Shown here piece by piece: positions 41,975 to 50,666 of a stretch of 64,000 nt of DNA. The notes below the pieces were generated by a model. That model saw nothing but the letters and a program-made list of their open reading frames with translations. It had not been told where the DNA came from and did no database searches. Made by a program: the position numbers and the translations under genes. Every line of letters begins with the position of its first letter. Within the stretch, counting starts at the first letter, position 1. Origin of the DNA: Terrimonas rubra (GTDB lineage: Bacteria; Bacteroidota; Bacteroidia; Chitinophagales; Chitinophagaceae); assembly GCF_042686025.1 (NCBI RefSeq), contig NZ_JBHUOZ010000001.1:310001-374000 (forward strand). Reading direction: 5' to 3'.

Positions 41975-44786
41975 CAGCCTTATTCAATATTTTTTTAGCC
42001 CGCCGGTTTTTAAACCAGAACAAACCTGTTAAAACCAGAATGACAGATGCAATGGCAATTACAAACTGGTACCATGGAGTGGTTTGCGTTACAATATCCA
42101 GCTGCTGCCAGGCGCCGATATAAGATAATCCCGCCCAATAATAAGGTAGTTTAGCCACCGGGCGGTTGGCCGTGTTTTGTAACCAGTTTATTTTGGTGGT
42201 TTGTAAAGCGGTTACGGGGTTATGCAAACGCACCATATTGTTATAAAACTCAGGCACAAAAGCAGCACCCGTTTCATCATTTACATTCCATAAAGACGCA
42301 ATAACAGCTTTTGCACCTGATGCCGTAAAAAAACGGCCCATACTCATCAGCCCTTCCCCCTGCCGTAACAGTCCCGTTGCACCTTTACAGGCATTCAATA
42401 CAATGAGCGGCGATCTTACCTGCAAAAACTGTACATGCCACTGGTATAATAAACTATCGGCAAATACCAGGGCCACATCGCCATTGGGCAGTTGCTGGTT
42501 ATGGGTACTTACATGCAGGATATTATTACCGGCCAGTTGTTTTTCAAAGTTGTGCCTGGTGGCTTTATTGTTTACATAGGCTTTTGATAATGTTTTTTTA
42601 TCCAGCTCGCGGTATTCATTTTTTATCTGTGGCAGATCAGGGTAAGTACCATTAAACTCCGATACAAAATAACCATACACTTTTGCATCAACTTTTTTAG
42701 CCGTATCACTCATTACCTGTTGCTGCCAGAGTGAGAGTGAAAAGGCATAACCTACCACCGTTTGGTGTAACCAGTAAGGCCAGGCGCCCGGATTGGTAAC
42801 GGCAGTTGCTTTTGTCTGCAAAGCCTCAAAAGGCAACTGGTATAAATATTCATCCGGCAAAATAATCACCGACCGGTAGCTATTCCAGTTTAATGCCGGT
42901 AATAATGTAGTATACAGGCTATGCGATTGTTCGCAAAATAAGGCCGATGTTTCCTGCATGGCGGCAGGACCGTTGTAATAAAACTTTTCCAGATAACTGA
43001 TGACACTATCTTTGATAGCTGCCGCATTTTTTAAAACAAACACATCCTTTACCGTATCTTTTGCCAGTGCGGTTATATAAATATCATTATTACCAACAAA
43101 GTAGTTTAACACCAGTTGCTGATCACCAATTAAACGTAACCATTGTTGCGCACTATCAGTTACCGCTAAGGCGGTAGCGGAAAATTTATGCCCGGCCTTT
43201 AGCTGGTTATCAAACAACGCCAGCGAATATTCCAGCTCAGCTATCTTTTGTTTTGTCCGGGTAATATCGGCACTGTCGTTTGTATTCTCTGCCAGCCACT
43301 GACGATAGTATTGTATATTATTGGCCAGCCTTTTCCTCGTCAGCGTAATAGAATCATCGGGCTGATTGTACACCGCGTTATTTTTTTCACGTGCTTCGTA
43401 TAAAACCTGGGCCTTGCTGCGTTCAATCTGTTCTACAATGGCCATGGCCAGCTTAGGTTCTTTTGTTTTTTGCCATTGTGCAACAGCCAGGGCCAATATT
43501 TTCTCTGTACGCTGTCGCGAAAAAACATTCTGGTTGTATTTGGACTGAACGGCTAAAAATTTGCGGCGCAATTGCTGTTCCAGGGCCGAAGCCTGTAACA
43601 TGCCTTCCAGTGCAAGGCCCACATTATTGTTAACCAAAGCACACTCCGCCTTACCCGATATTGTTTCTATAATCACATTGTCTACCACTGCATCTGACAT
43701 ATCGGGATAATAATTACCGCTTTTATAAGCAGGTATCAATTGCAGCAAAGCCCTGTCATAATAAACAATCGCCTCATTATATTTTTTTTGCTGGAGTAAA
43801 TTATGCCCGATATTGGCCTGTGCCATTCCTTTTTCCCGGCGTAATGACCCCGGAAAATATTGTTGTAATATCTGCAATGCCTGCTGGTAAGCCTGGCCAG
43901 CCTTGTTCCATTCACCTGCCCCTTCCTGTAATTTGGCTTTTATCCGGTAACAAGCTGACAATCCTTCCGCCAAACGGCTTTTTTCAGCATCACCTGCCTG
44001 TTGCAATAACCGGGTATAACTGGTAATAGCTTTATCATTTGTAACAGCAGCGCCAGGCTCTTGTAATAATTGCTGCAACTCTGCTTTTACACCAGTTAAG
44101 TAGGTATGGGTATAAGCCAGGCTATCGGGTGCCAGTAAAAGTCCTTTTTCTACTGCACTATAAGCCAGTTGCAGGCTATCGCTCCACCGGTAAGCCACTG
44201 CCAGGTTACCATATGAAGAAGCCAGTAGTACCGAATCCTTATTACGGGCTGCATACTCATTGATCTTACGATGGGTCAATACAGCACTATTGAAATCGCC
44301 CAAACGGGTATAGATATTACCCAGCGGCGTTAACAGATAACCGGCTATAAAATCCTCATCATAATCTACCGCAGCCTTGTTTTGTTCATAATATTGTAAT
44401 GCCTGTTCATACAGATCCATACTCTCCGGCACCCAGCCTTTTACCTTTAAGGCATCATAGGCATATTGTATTAAATAAGAGAAATAGGCAGATGCTTCAT
44501 CACCATTATTTTTTCGCGGTTTACGCTGTAACCCGGCAGCTACGGCTTCATAATAAGCATAACGGGCAACAGGAGAATCGCCTATAAAAGCCCGTCTTTC
44601 ATCCAGCCATGCCGCATAATCGGCAGCCTGGCCGGTCGAATCTTTCATATAAATATAAATACTATCAACAGGCAGGGACAAAGTAGCGGCAGGCTTTACT
44701 ACCTGGGCCATCATATATAAAGTGCCAGATATGATCAATAATAATACTCCAACAGTCCATAACTTTTCTTTTACAAATGTGGCCAT
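41952..44786 (-). CDS. Membrane-anchored TPR-CHAT protein (caspase-like protease fold)
   Basis: 944 residues. N-terminal hydrophobic segment (about 11-28), TPR-type helical repeats (about 70-400), a coiled-coil stretch (about 455-530), a CHAT peptidase domain (about 555-890) and a C-terminal membrane helix (about 910-930, FVIAIASVILVLTGLFWF). The CHAT dyad is present as His762 in HVSTH and Cys800 in LNACKGATG, followed by GEGLMSMGRFFTASGAKAVIASLWNVND. CHAT proteins are separase/caspase relatives; some act in defence, others in signalling. The start is divergent from a Crp/Fnr regulator. No effector substrate is encoded next to it. Confidence 0.9.
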   Translation of the reverse strand: MATFVKEKLWTVGVLLLIISGTLYMMAQVVKPAATLSLPVDSIYIYMKDSTGQAADYAAWLDERRAFIGDSPVARYAYYEAVAAGLQRKPRKNNGDEASAYFSYLIQYAYDALKVKGWVPESMDLYEQALQYYEQNKAAVDYDEDFIAGYLLTPLGNIYTRLGDFNSAVLTHRKINEYAARNKDSVLLASSYGNLAVAYRWSDSLQLAYSAVEKGLLLAPDSLAYTHTYLTGVKAELQQLLQEPGAAVTNDKAITSYTRLLQQAGDAEKSRLAEGLSACYRIKAKLQEGAGEWNKAGQAYQQALQILQQYFPGSLRREKGMAQANIGHNLLQQKKYNEAIVYYDRALLQLIPAYKSGNYYPDMSDAVVDNVIIETISGKAECALVNNNVGLALEGMLQASALEQQLRRKFLAVQSKYNQNVFSRQRTEKILALAVAQWQKTKEPKLAMAIVEQIERSKAQVLYEAREKNNAVYNQPDDSITLTRKRLANNIQYYRQWLAENTNDSADITRTKQKIAELEYSLALFDNQLKAGHKFSATALAVTDSAQQWLRLIGDQQLVLNYFVGNNDIYITALAKDTVKDVFVLKNAAAIKDSVISYLEKFYYNGPAAMQETSALFCEQSHSLYTTLLPALNWNSYRSVIILPDEYLYQLPFEALQTKATAVTNPGAWPYWLHQTVVGYAFSLSLWQQQVMSDTAKKVDAKVYGYFVSEFNGTYPDLPQIKNEYRELDKKTLSKAYVNNKATRHNFEKQLAGNNILHVSTHNQQLPNGDVALVFADSLLYQWHVQFLQVRSPLIVLNACKGATGLLRQGEGLMSMGRFFTASGAKAVIASLWNVNDETGAAFVPEFYNNMVRLHNPVTALQTTKINWLQNTANRPVAKLPYYWAGLSYIGAWQQLDIVTQTTPWYQFVIAIASVILVLTGLFWFKNRRAKKILNKAATKTGQL

Positions 44787-44931
44787 GTTTCAAATTTACC
44801 TTTTATTGCAGAGAAGACCTGAGAATGAGCAGCAGTAATTCATAATTTATACCATAAGATGACAAGGGCAGTCAACTTTCAAAATAATTGTATCTTGTTA
44901 CCGGCAATGACCTATCAAATATTTACTTATC

Positions 44932-45468
44932 ATGAACCCCATTCAGCAACTGGAACAATTGCTTAATACGCATCATTTGTGGGAAGAAGAAAAAACTTAC
45001 GCCCGTAATAGTTACCTGGTTACCAAAGGCACTGTTAATACGCAGGTCTTTTTTATTACCGCCGGTAGCTGTCGTGTTTTTATTCATGACGAAGAGGAAG
45101 AAAAAATGATCCGCTTTGGCTATAAAGATTCGTTTATTGTTGCACTCGACTCCTATATAAGTAATAAGCCCACTATGTTTTATATGCAGGCTATTAAACA
45201 GTGCCGTGTAAAAACGGTAAGCAAACTGGCATTGGAAAAATTATTGCAACAAGACCTTGCCCATACCCTGCTCTGGCAACAAATATTACAGGCCCTGGTG
45301 TACCAGCAACTGGAAAGGGAAGTAGATATCCTGATCACCTCTCCCCTTGAGCGCTATAACCGCGTGTTTACCCGCAGCCCGCAGTTATTCCAGGAAATAC
45401 CCCATAAATACATTGCCTCTTACCTGCGCATGACGCCTGAAACACTCTCCCGTTTAAAAAAGTCTTGA
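44932..45468 (+). CDS. Crp/Fnr-type transcriptional regulator (short C-terminus)
   Basis: 178 residues. Cyclic-nucleotide-binding-like beta barrel (about 25-115: YLVTKGTVNTQVFFITAGSC in parts, FGYKDSFIVALDSYI) and a C-terminal helix-turn-helix (IPHKYIASYLRMTPETLSRL, about 158-177). It ends only a few residues after the recognition helix, as is typical of Bacteroidota members of this group. The effector is unknown. Starts 145 bp from the divergent CHAT gene and 54 bp upstream of DinB; it may control either side. Confidence 0.88.
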   Translation: MNPIQQLEQLLNTHHLWEEEKTYARNSYLVTKGTVNTQVFFITAGSCRVFIHDEEEEKMIRFGYKDSFIVALDSYISNKPTMFYMQAIKQCRVKTVSKLALEKLLQQDLAHTLLWQQILQALVYQQLEREVDILITSPLERYNRVFTRSPQLFQEIPHKYIASYLRMTPETLSRLKKS

Positions 45469-45522
45469 TCTCAATCAGTATTTACGGGTAAACAAAGCAG
45501 GAAATTTGCATAAAATAGTACA

Positions 45523-46080
45523 ATGAAAATTTCGTCGAATCTTTTACTGGATGATATTACCCATCAATTGGAACAATATATTGCCGAAGCGGAAGCCCTG
45601 AAAGCATTACCCCTTACCCACCTTAACTGGCGTGCAACCGAAACGGCCTGGAGTGTACTTGAATGCCTGGAACACTTAAGCCTGTATGCCGATTTTTATG
45701 TGCCGGAAATAAAAAAAAGCATCGCCAACACTACTCATCGTCAACCCGCTGCAGTATTTACTGCCGGCTGGCTGGGTAATTATTTTGCCAAGAGCATGTT
45801 GCCCAAAGAAAAGCTGAATAAAATGAAGACCTTTAAAGATAAAAACCCTTTAGGCTCTCAGCTGGGTTATCATACCATTGACCGTTTTATTGCTTTGCAC
45901 CGGCAGTTATTACAACTGGTACAGGCGGCCCAAAAGGTAGATATCAATAAAACTAAAACCGGCATCAGTATTACCAAATTATTACGGTTAAAGCTGGGCG
46001 ACACTTTCCGCTTTGTAGTAAACCATGTATACCGCCACATGGTTCAGGCTAAAAAAGCACTGGCGGCGCAAAAAGCCTGA
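45523..46080 (+). CDS. DinB-like four-helix-bundle protein
   Basis: 185 residues with the DinB_2 pattern: LNWRATETAWSVLECLEHLSLYADFYVPEI, given in parts as WSVLECLEHLSLYAD (about 43-57), and a C-terminal HVYRHMVQAKKAL that supplies the second metal ligand His residues. Members bind Ni or Zn through a His triad and include thiol S-transferases, but most have no known reaction. It follows the Crp/Fnr gene by 54 bp on the same strand. Confidence 0.85.
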   Translation: MKISSNLLLDDITHQLEQYIAEAEALKALPLTHLNWRATETAWSVLECLEHLSLYADFYVPEIKKSIANTTHRQPAAVFTAGWLGNYFAKSMLPKEKLNKMKTFKDKNPLGSQLGYHTIDRFIALHRQLLQLVQAAQKVDINKTKTGISITKLLRLKLGDTFRFVVNHVYRHMVQAKKALAAQKA

Positions 46081-46163
46081 TCTTTAGCCTTATTTGTTTC
46101 TTATCATACATCAACCGGTGGTCCGGTACATTAGTTTTACTTTGCTGTATTAAATTAATCGTT

Positions 46164-47105
46164 ATGAACAATACAGTAAAAGGCATACATCATATCACCG
46201 CTATTGCCGGCGACGCAAAAAGAAATTTTAAATTCTATACACAAACCCTGGGTCAGCGTTTTGTAAAGAAAACCGTAAACTTCGATGACCCCCATACCTA
46301 CCATTTTTATTATGGCGATGAACAGGGCACACCCGGAACCATATTGACCTTCTTCCCCTGGGGCAATGCCGTAAAACAAGGCCGCCGTGGCGCCGGTTTA
46401 ACCACCGAGTTTGGCTACAGTGTACCTGAGGGCAGCCTTGATTTCTGGCTGAACCGTTTACAGGAGAAAAATGTGATCTATAATAAAACGGCCGAAAAAT
46501 TTGGCGAAAAGTATATTACCTTGTTAGACCCTGATGGTTTAAAAATGGAGTTGAGCGTTAGCGGCAAATCCGATAACCGCAAGCCATTTGTAACGTCTGA
46601 AATCGGCGCCGATGTGGCCACCCGTGGTTTTCACCAGGTAACGCTTACCTTAAATGATATTAAACCTACAGAAGAAGTAATTACCTCTTTATTAGGTTAC
46701 AAATTAATAGGTAACGAAGTAAACCGCTACCGTTATATTAACGACAACATTGATACCGCTAATATAATAGACCTGGTGTTATTACCTAAAGAAGAAAGGG
46801 CTATTAATGCCAATGGTACAATACACCACGTAGCTTTCAGGGTAAGTGATGATGCCGCACAGATGGAATTACGGAAAAAAATTGTGGATGCCGGTTTACA
46901 TATTACCCCACAGATCGATCGTAATTATTTCCACTCGCTGTATTTCCGCGAACCAGGTGGCGTATTGTTTGAAATAGCTACCGATAATCCCGGCTTTACC
47001 GTTGACGAGCCTTTGGCTGAGTTAGGCACCAATTTAAAATTACCTGCCCAATACGAAGCACAACGCAGCCAGATAGAGAAACATTTGGTAAAGCTGGAGG
47101 ATTAA
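46164..47105 (+). CDS. Ring-cleaving dioxygenase, MhqO-like glyoxalase-fold protein
   Basis: 313 residues with two glyoxalase/vicinal-oxygen-chelate modules. GIHHITAIAGDAKRN starts the first (metal His), GFHQVTLTLND the second, and IHHVAFRVSD plus GVLFEIATDNPGF give further metal ligands (His and Glu). It matches the MhqO/YkcA group linked to quinone and catechol detoxification. The alpha/beta hydrolase 98 bp downstream resembles MhqD, and in other bacteria mhqO and mhqD are similarly associated. No MarR-type MhqR is visible here. Confidence 0.9.
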   Translation: MNNTVKGIHHITAIAGDAKRNFKFYTQTLGQRFVKKTVNFDDPHTYHFYYGDEQGTPGTILTFFPWGNAVKQGRRGAGLTTEFGYSVPEGSLDFWLNRLQEKNVIYNKTAEKFGEKYITLLDPDGLKMELSVSGKSDNRKPFVTSEIGADVATRGFHQVTLTLNDIKPTEEVITSLLGYKLIGNEVNRYRYINDNIDTANIIDLVLLPKEERAINANGTIHHVAFRVSDDAAQMELRKKIVDAGLHITPQIDRNYFHSLYFREPGGVLFEIATDNPGFTVDEPLAELGTNLKLPAQYEAQRSQIEKHLVKLED

Positions 47106-47123
47106 CAGCATTACCCATTCTAC

Positions 47124-47167
47124 ATTCATCACTCATCATTCATCATTTTTAATTATGAGTGATGAAT
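47124..47167. repeat. Short-word hairpin in the MhqO-MhqD gap
   Basis: ATTCATCACTCAT (47124-47136) and its exact inverse (47155-47167) flank an 18-base spacer with further CATCATTCATC words. Same style as the short-word elements elsewhere in the window. Confidence 0.65.
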
Positions 47168-47203
47168 TATAAATGACATCTTCTTTCTATAAAAATTTAC
47201 TAT

Positions 47204-47833
47204 ATGAACTATACTCCTTTAACCTATATATATAAAGCGGCAGCTACCCCTGGTGCTTCTACCTTATTATTATTACATGGCACCGGCGGCGATGAAACAG
47301 ACTTAATCCCCCTGGCAAAACAGTTTGGCGAAGCATTCAATATCCTGAGCCTGCGGGGAAATGTGAGCGAACATGGTATGCCCCGTTTTTTTAAACGCTT
47401 AGGCATGGGTATTTTTGATGAAGCTGATCTCCGTTTCAGGACCGATGAACTTGTGAATTTTGTAAAAGAACTGGCCATAAAAGAAGGTTTTGATATAGAT
47501 AAGTTAATCGCACTGGGTTATTCGAATGGCGCTAATATTGCCGGTAGCATGTTGGTGATGTATCCCAACCTGCTGAAAGCTGCAATTTTATACAGGCCCA
47601 TGCAGCCCTTTAAACAATTACCGGACGACTGGAAAACAGATCGTCAGGCCCCTGTCTTTTTAAGTAATGGCAAAATGGATAATACCATTAACCCGCTACA
47701 TACGCAACAGTACAGCGATGCATTGCAACGTGCAGGCTTTGCTGTAACGGCTCACGAAATAGCAACCGGGCATCAACTGACACAGGAAGATGTTGCAACA
47801 TCAATAAAATGGTTGAATTCCTTGTACAAATAA
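47204..47833 (+). CDS. Alpha/beta hydrolase, MhqD/phospholipase-carboxylesterase type
   Basis: 209 residues. LLLLHGTGGDETDLIPL carries the oxyanion region, ALGYSNGANIAGSML the nucleophile Ser in GYSNG, and the Asp and His lie in SNGKMDNTINPL and IATGHQLT. This is a complete catalytic triad of the predicted esterase YpfH/MhqD group. With the MhqO-like dioxygenase upstream it likely helps to clear quinone-derived esters or thiol adducts (inference from the pairing). Confidence 0.88.
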   Translation: MNYTPLTYIYKAAATPGASTLLLLHGTGGDETDLIPLAKQFGEAFNILSLRGNVSEHGMPRFFKRLGMGIFDEADLRFRTDELVNFVKELAIKEGFDIDKLIALGYSNGANIAGSMLVMYPNLLKAAILYRPMQPFKQLPDDWKTDRQAPVFLSNGKMDNTINPLHTQQYSDALQRAGFAVTAHEIATGHQLTQEDVATSIKWLNSLYK

Positions 47834-47994
47834 TGTAAAATTCTTATACTGGTTTTGGTTTGTGTAAATACTGGTATTAAATTTGGTATAACAAGAATTG
47901 CTCACGTATAAGATCAGGCCGGTTAAAACCGGCTTGATTTATAGTGTGGCAACTTGTTCTACTAATTTTATTTATTACACCAAAACCCTTGTAA

Positions 47995-48486
47995 ATGCTA
48001 TTAAAAACATTCCTCAGCAGTGTAGCGCTGAGCACCGTCCTCGTATTAAGTTCTTACCAGGCTGATGCCAAAGCAAAAATCCCCTTTGGTAACCGTGAAG
48101 TACTCACCCAGGTTGCCGACCTTCCCGACACCGAAGAATATTTAATTGAAAAAGGCTCTAAACTGACCAACCGCCCCGACGAATACATAGACCTGGCCAC
48201 CATTCATGAAGAATTTAACATCGCCTGGTTATTGCCGCTCTGGGTCAATAAAGAGCCCCGACTTGTTGGTTACAATAAAGTCAAAGACCTGTATTACGAT
48301 ATTCCCGATGCCGAACTTAACCAGATTTTAGCCGAAAATAAACTGGACAGGAAAAAGCTGGAGAAACTAGGCTTTTATACCCGTTACGGTGGTAAACTGG
48401 TAGCACTGGCCATTATTGCTTTCATCATCTGGGGACTAATCCCTTCTAAGAAAAAAGCGGAAGATGTAAAACCTCAAACCGTATAA
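47995..48486 (+). CDS. Exported single-pass membrane protein of unknown function
   Basis: 163 residues. Signal peptide (MLLKTFLSSVALSTVLVLSS, cleavage near ADAKA), a charged middle with EFNIAWLLPLWVNKEPRLVGYNK, and one C-terminal helix (LVALAIIAFIIWGLIP, about 133-148) followed by a Lys-rich cytoplasmic tail. Family not recognised. It begins a rightward run of four uncharacterised genes (to 50330) and is separated by 77 bp from the next one. Confidence 0.75.
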   Translation: MLLKTFLSSVALSTVLVLSSYQADAKAKIPFGNREVLTQVADLPDTEEYLIEKGSKLTNRPDEYIDLATIHEEFNIAWLLPLWVNKEPRLVGYNKVKDLYYDIPDAELNQILAENKLDRKKLEKLGFYTRYGGKLVALAIIAFIIWGLIPSKKKAEDVKPQTV

Positions 48487-48563
48487 TCTTTTTGCAGAGC
48501 ACTGCCTTGATGCTTACTTTCTCATATTTTTAATACTATTATCTAACCTACAACCCGATTGTT

Positions 48564-49283
48564 ATGGGCACTTACATTTTTATTATCATAGCCTTTATTG
48601 CCATTTATGCCGGTATCTTTATCTGGTACCGCCGCAAGAAACAGCAAAGCGCCGACGCTTTCAGTAAATTAAATATGCAACAGGAAGCTGCAAAGGCCGA
48701 AAATTATAAAGCCGAGTTTTTATCCGGCGATTTTGCTTTCCTGAAAAAACATATTAAGGACAACCCCATTGACGCTTTTACTATTGCCACCCTGGATTAT
48801 GGCAAAGGCGATATGGCCAAAGATGTTGCCAAGGATACTTTAAAAAGCCTGGCCACACTGGGCACGGTAAAATACAATACGGTACAAACACCCAAGTACC
48901 TGGTATTAAGCGGCAGCGACCTGCATTTACTGGATACCAATACAGATGGTGATATAGATAAGCATCTGATATTTGATAGTTTCCGTTTACAAAACTCCAC
49001 CATCGAAGAAATGCCACCGGCTAAAATGGCGATGATGCGTGCCAGCTATGGCGATTACAGCCTCAAAAACTATAAAGTATCCTTACAGACAGATGGAAAA
49101 GAAGTAAAACTGGTTATTCCCAACGGCATTGTACAGGCTATGGTAGCACAGGGTTCCGCCACTTCCTTTTTATCCAATAATGTAGAAAAGCAGGTGAAAG
49201 AATTTGTACTGGGCAATTATTTCCTGAATAAATTAGGTGAAAAAGCACCTAACCTGAAAGTACAAACCTATTTACCAGCTTAA
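48564..49283 (+). CDS. Membrane-anchored protein of unknown function
   Basis: 239 residues. One N-terminal helix (MGTYIFIIIAFIAIYAGIFI) and a basic YRRKKQQ stop-transfer place the rest in the cytoplasm. The soluble part is a mixed alpha/beta domain with YLVLSGSDLHLLDTNTDGDIDKHLIF (in parts: LDTNTDGDIDKHL, about 133-145), which resembles a short acidic loop. No family recognised. Nine bases upstream of the DUF1266 gene. Confidence 0.75.
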   Translation: MGTYIFIIIAFIAIYAGIFIWYRRKKQQSADAFSKLNMQQEAAKAENYKAEFLSGDFAFLKKHIKDNPIDAFTIATLDYGKGDMAKDVAKDTLKSLATLGTVKYNTVQTPKYLVLSGSDLHLLDTNTDGDIDKHLIFDSFRLQNSTIEEMPPAKMAMMRASYGDYSLKNYKVSLQTDGKEVKLVIPNGIVQAMVAQGSATSFLSNNVEKQVKEFVLGNYFLNKLGEKAPNLKVQTYLPA

Positions 49284-49292
49284 AATATTTGT

Positions 49293-50003
49293 ATGGGCAT
49301 TGTATCCAAACTCTTTAATGCGCTCTTTAATAATTTAAGGCAAAATAAAACTAACCCGTTATCAGGCGATGCTTTAAAGCAGGTACTGGTGAGTGCCATG
49401 TATGCCGAACAACAATCCGCCTACCTGAACAGTTATGAAACGGGTATTGCGGCGGCAGATGCTAAAAAGATCCTGCAGGAATACTGGGGCATTTACAATA
49501 AAGCTGATGCGGAAGACACTTTATTGTATCTGTTACGGCAGGGCCATAGCTATTATTTTGAACCAATTTATAAAGCGCTTACCAGCGAGAAAGATAATTA
49601 TGCTGCTTACCTGCAATCGGCTTTTCCACCGGAAGAACTGGATAAAGCCGTCAATCTTTTCAGGGGCCTGCGTTCCAATATCGATACCCTGATCAGTGAT
49701 AAAGTGATCAGCAAAATTGAGGACCTGCAGGTATATAAAGTATATGGCTGGGATTATGGCCGGCTGGCTTTTATGACCCGGCTTTGTTACGAGCACAACC
49801 TGATACCTGAACACGTAATGAAGCAGTTCTTACGCGAGGGACTGGAAGGCACCAAACGAGCCTATCGCAACTGGGAAGATTTTTCCAAAGGCTATATCAT
49901 TGGCCGTGCCATGTGGGGCGGACAGGATAATTCAGGCATGACCGGCATTGCCCATAGCCTTTTAACCGATAAAAAAAGCCCCTGGATACATCACCCGCTT
50001 TAA
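49293..50003 (+). CDS. DUF1266-type protein
   Basis: 236 residues, no signal peptide. Its C-terminal half shows the DUF1266 pattern: GWDYGRLAFMTRLCYEHNLI, then REGLEGTKRAYRNWEDFSKGYIIGRAMWGG. DUF1266 proteins (for example E. coli YbeR/YbeU) have no known reaction and are often found in accessory clusters. It lies 9 bp after the membrane-anchored gene and 9 bp before a lipoprotein gene, so the three are almost certainly one transcript. Confidence 0.75.
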   Translation: MGIVSKLFNALFNNLRQNKTNPLSGDALKQVLVSAMYAEQQSAYLNSYETGIAAADAKKILQEYWGIYNKADAEDTLLYLLRQGHSYYFEPIYKALTSEKDNYAAYLQSAFPPEELDKAVNLFRGLRSNIDTLISDKVISKIEDLQVYKVYGWDYGRLAFMTRLCYEHNLIPEHVMKQFLREGLEGTKRAYRNWEDFSKGYIIGRAMWGGQDNSGMTGIAHSLLTDKKSPWIHHPL

Positions 50004-50012
50004 ACAGATATT

Positions 50013-50330
50013 ATGCTGCTGAAAACGATTAAGTGCTGCATTGTTTTAATGGTTATACTGTTGGTTGCCTGTGGCAGTAAAAATAACAAACAGGGAAAAA
50101 CCAACTGGTCGCAAAAGGAAAGGGTGGAGTATATGCGTGACTGTATTACGTCGGCCCGGAAAACAATGACGGAACGTGGTGTACAGCCCGACTCCTCTCT
50201 TATCACCACACTTTGCCGCTGCTCTGGTGAAATAATTGAAGAACGGTATAATTACAAAGAGGCCTCCCGCATGCAGCAGGATGAGGTAAAAGCCATTATG
50301 CAGGAAGCCGTAAAAAAATGTATTAAATAA
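50013..50330 (+). CDS. Small lipoprotein
   Basis: 105 residues. Lipobox LLVAC (Cys20) followed by GSKNNKQGK. The mature part is a short helical domain with three further cysteines (DCITSAR, LCRCSGE, KCIK at the end), which could form disulfides. Last gene of the four-gene run; a terminator follows at 50366. Confidence 0.75.
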   Translation: MLLKTIKCCIVLMVILLVACGSKNNKQGKTNWSQKERVEYMRDCITSARKTMTERGVQPDSSLITTLCRCSGEIIEERYNYKEASRMQQDEVKAIMQEAVKKCIK

Positions 50331-50365
50331 GTAAACCCTACACCGTATATACGGCTGAATAGCTT

Positions 50366-50393
50366 AAAACACTTACCCCGTAAGTGTTTTTTT
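50366..50393 (+). terminator. Rho-independent terminator
   Basis: Perfect 11-bp stem AAAACACTTAC / GTAAGTGTTTT with a three-base loop and a following T tract, 36 bp after the small lipoprotein gene. Confidence 0.88.
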
Positions 50394-50666
50394 GTTGCCC
50401 CTGGTACCATTTATTGGACCACTTATTTATAAGATATTGTAACTTAATTGTGTTTCTATGCGTTTTACCGTTCGTCATAATAACTTATGGATATATCGTA
50501 TAAAACATTTGCCATAATTAATTTTTCACCACCTTTACGTACTTATCATCGTCCTGTGAATCCAATTATTTACGAACATTTTCGTAAATTAACATTTCGC
50601 TACCATTCATTATCCGTTTTTAACTCTAAACTTGCGACCATAAAATTTTAAAATCAAACCAATAAT
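50394..50666. other. AT-rich upstream region of the tricorn-type gene
   Basis: No gene. Contains ACCGTTCGTCATA at 50467-50479, also found at 29193-29205. I could not assign a clear TAnnTTTG box. Confidence 0.5.

Noticed and set aside
44791..44798. TAAATTTG box 4 bp before the CHAT start, suggesting a leaderless mRNA
   Set aside because: There is no TTG at the expected -33 distance and AT-rich matches of this kind arise by chance.
41952..45468. CHAT gene and Crp/Fnr regulator as a phage-defence island
   Set aside because: No nuclease, sensor or mobile-element genes surround them; base composition resembles the neighbours.
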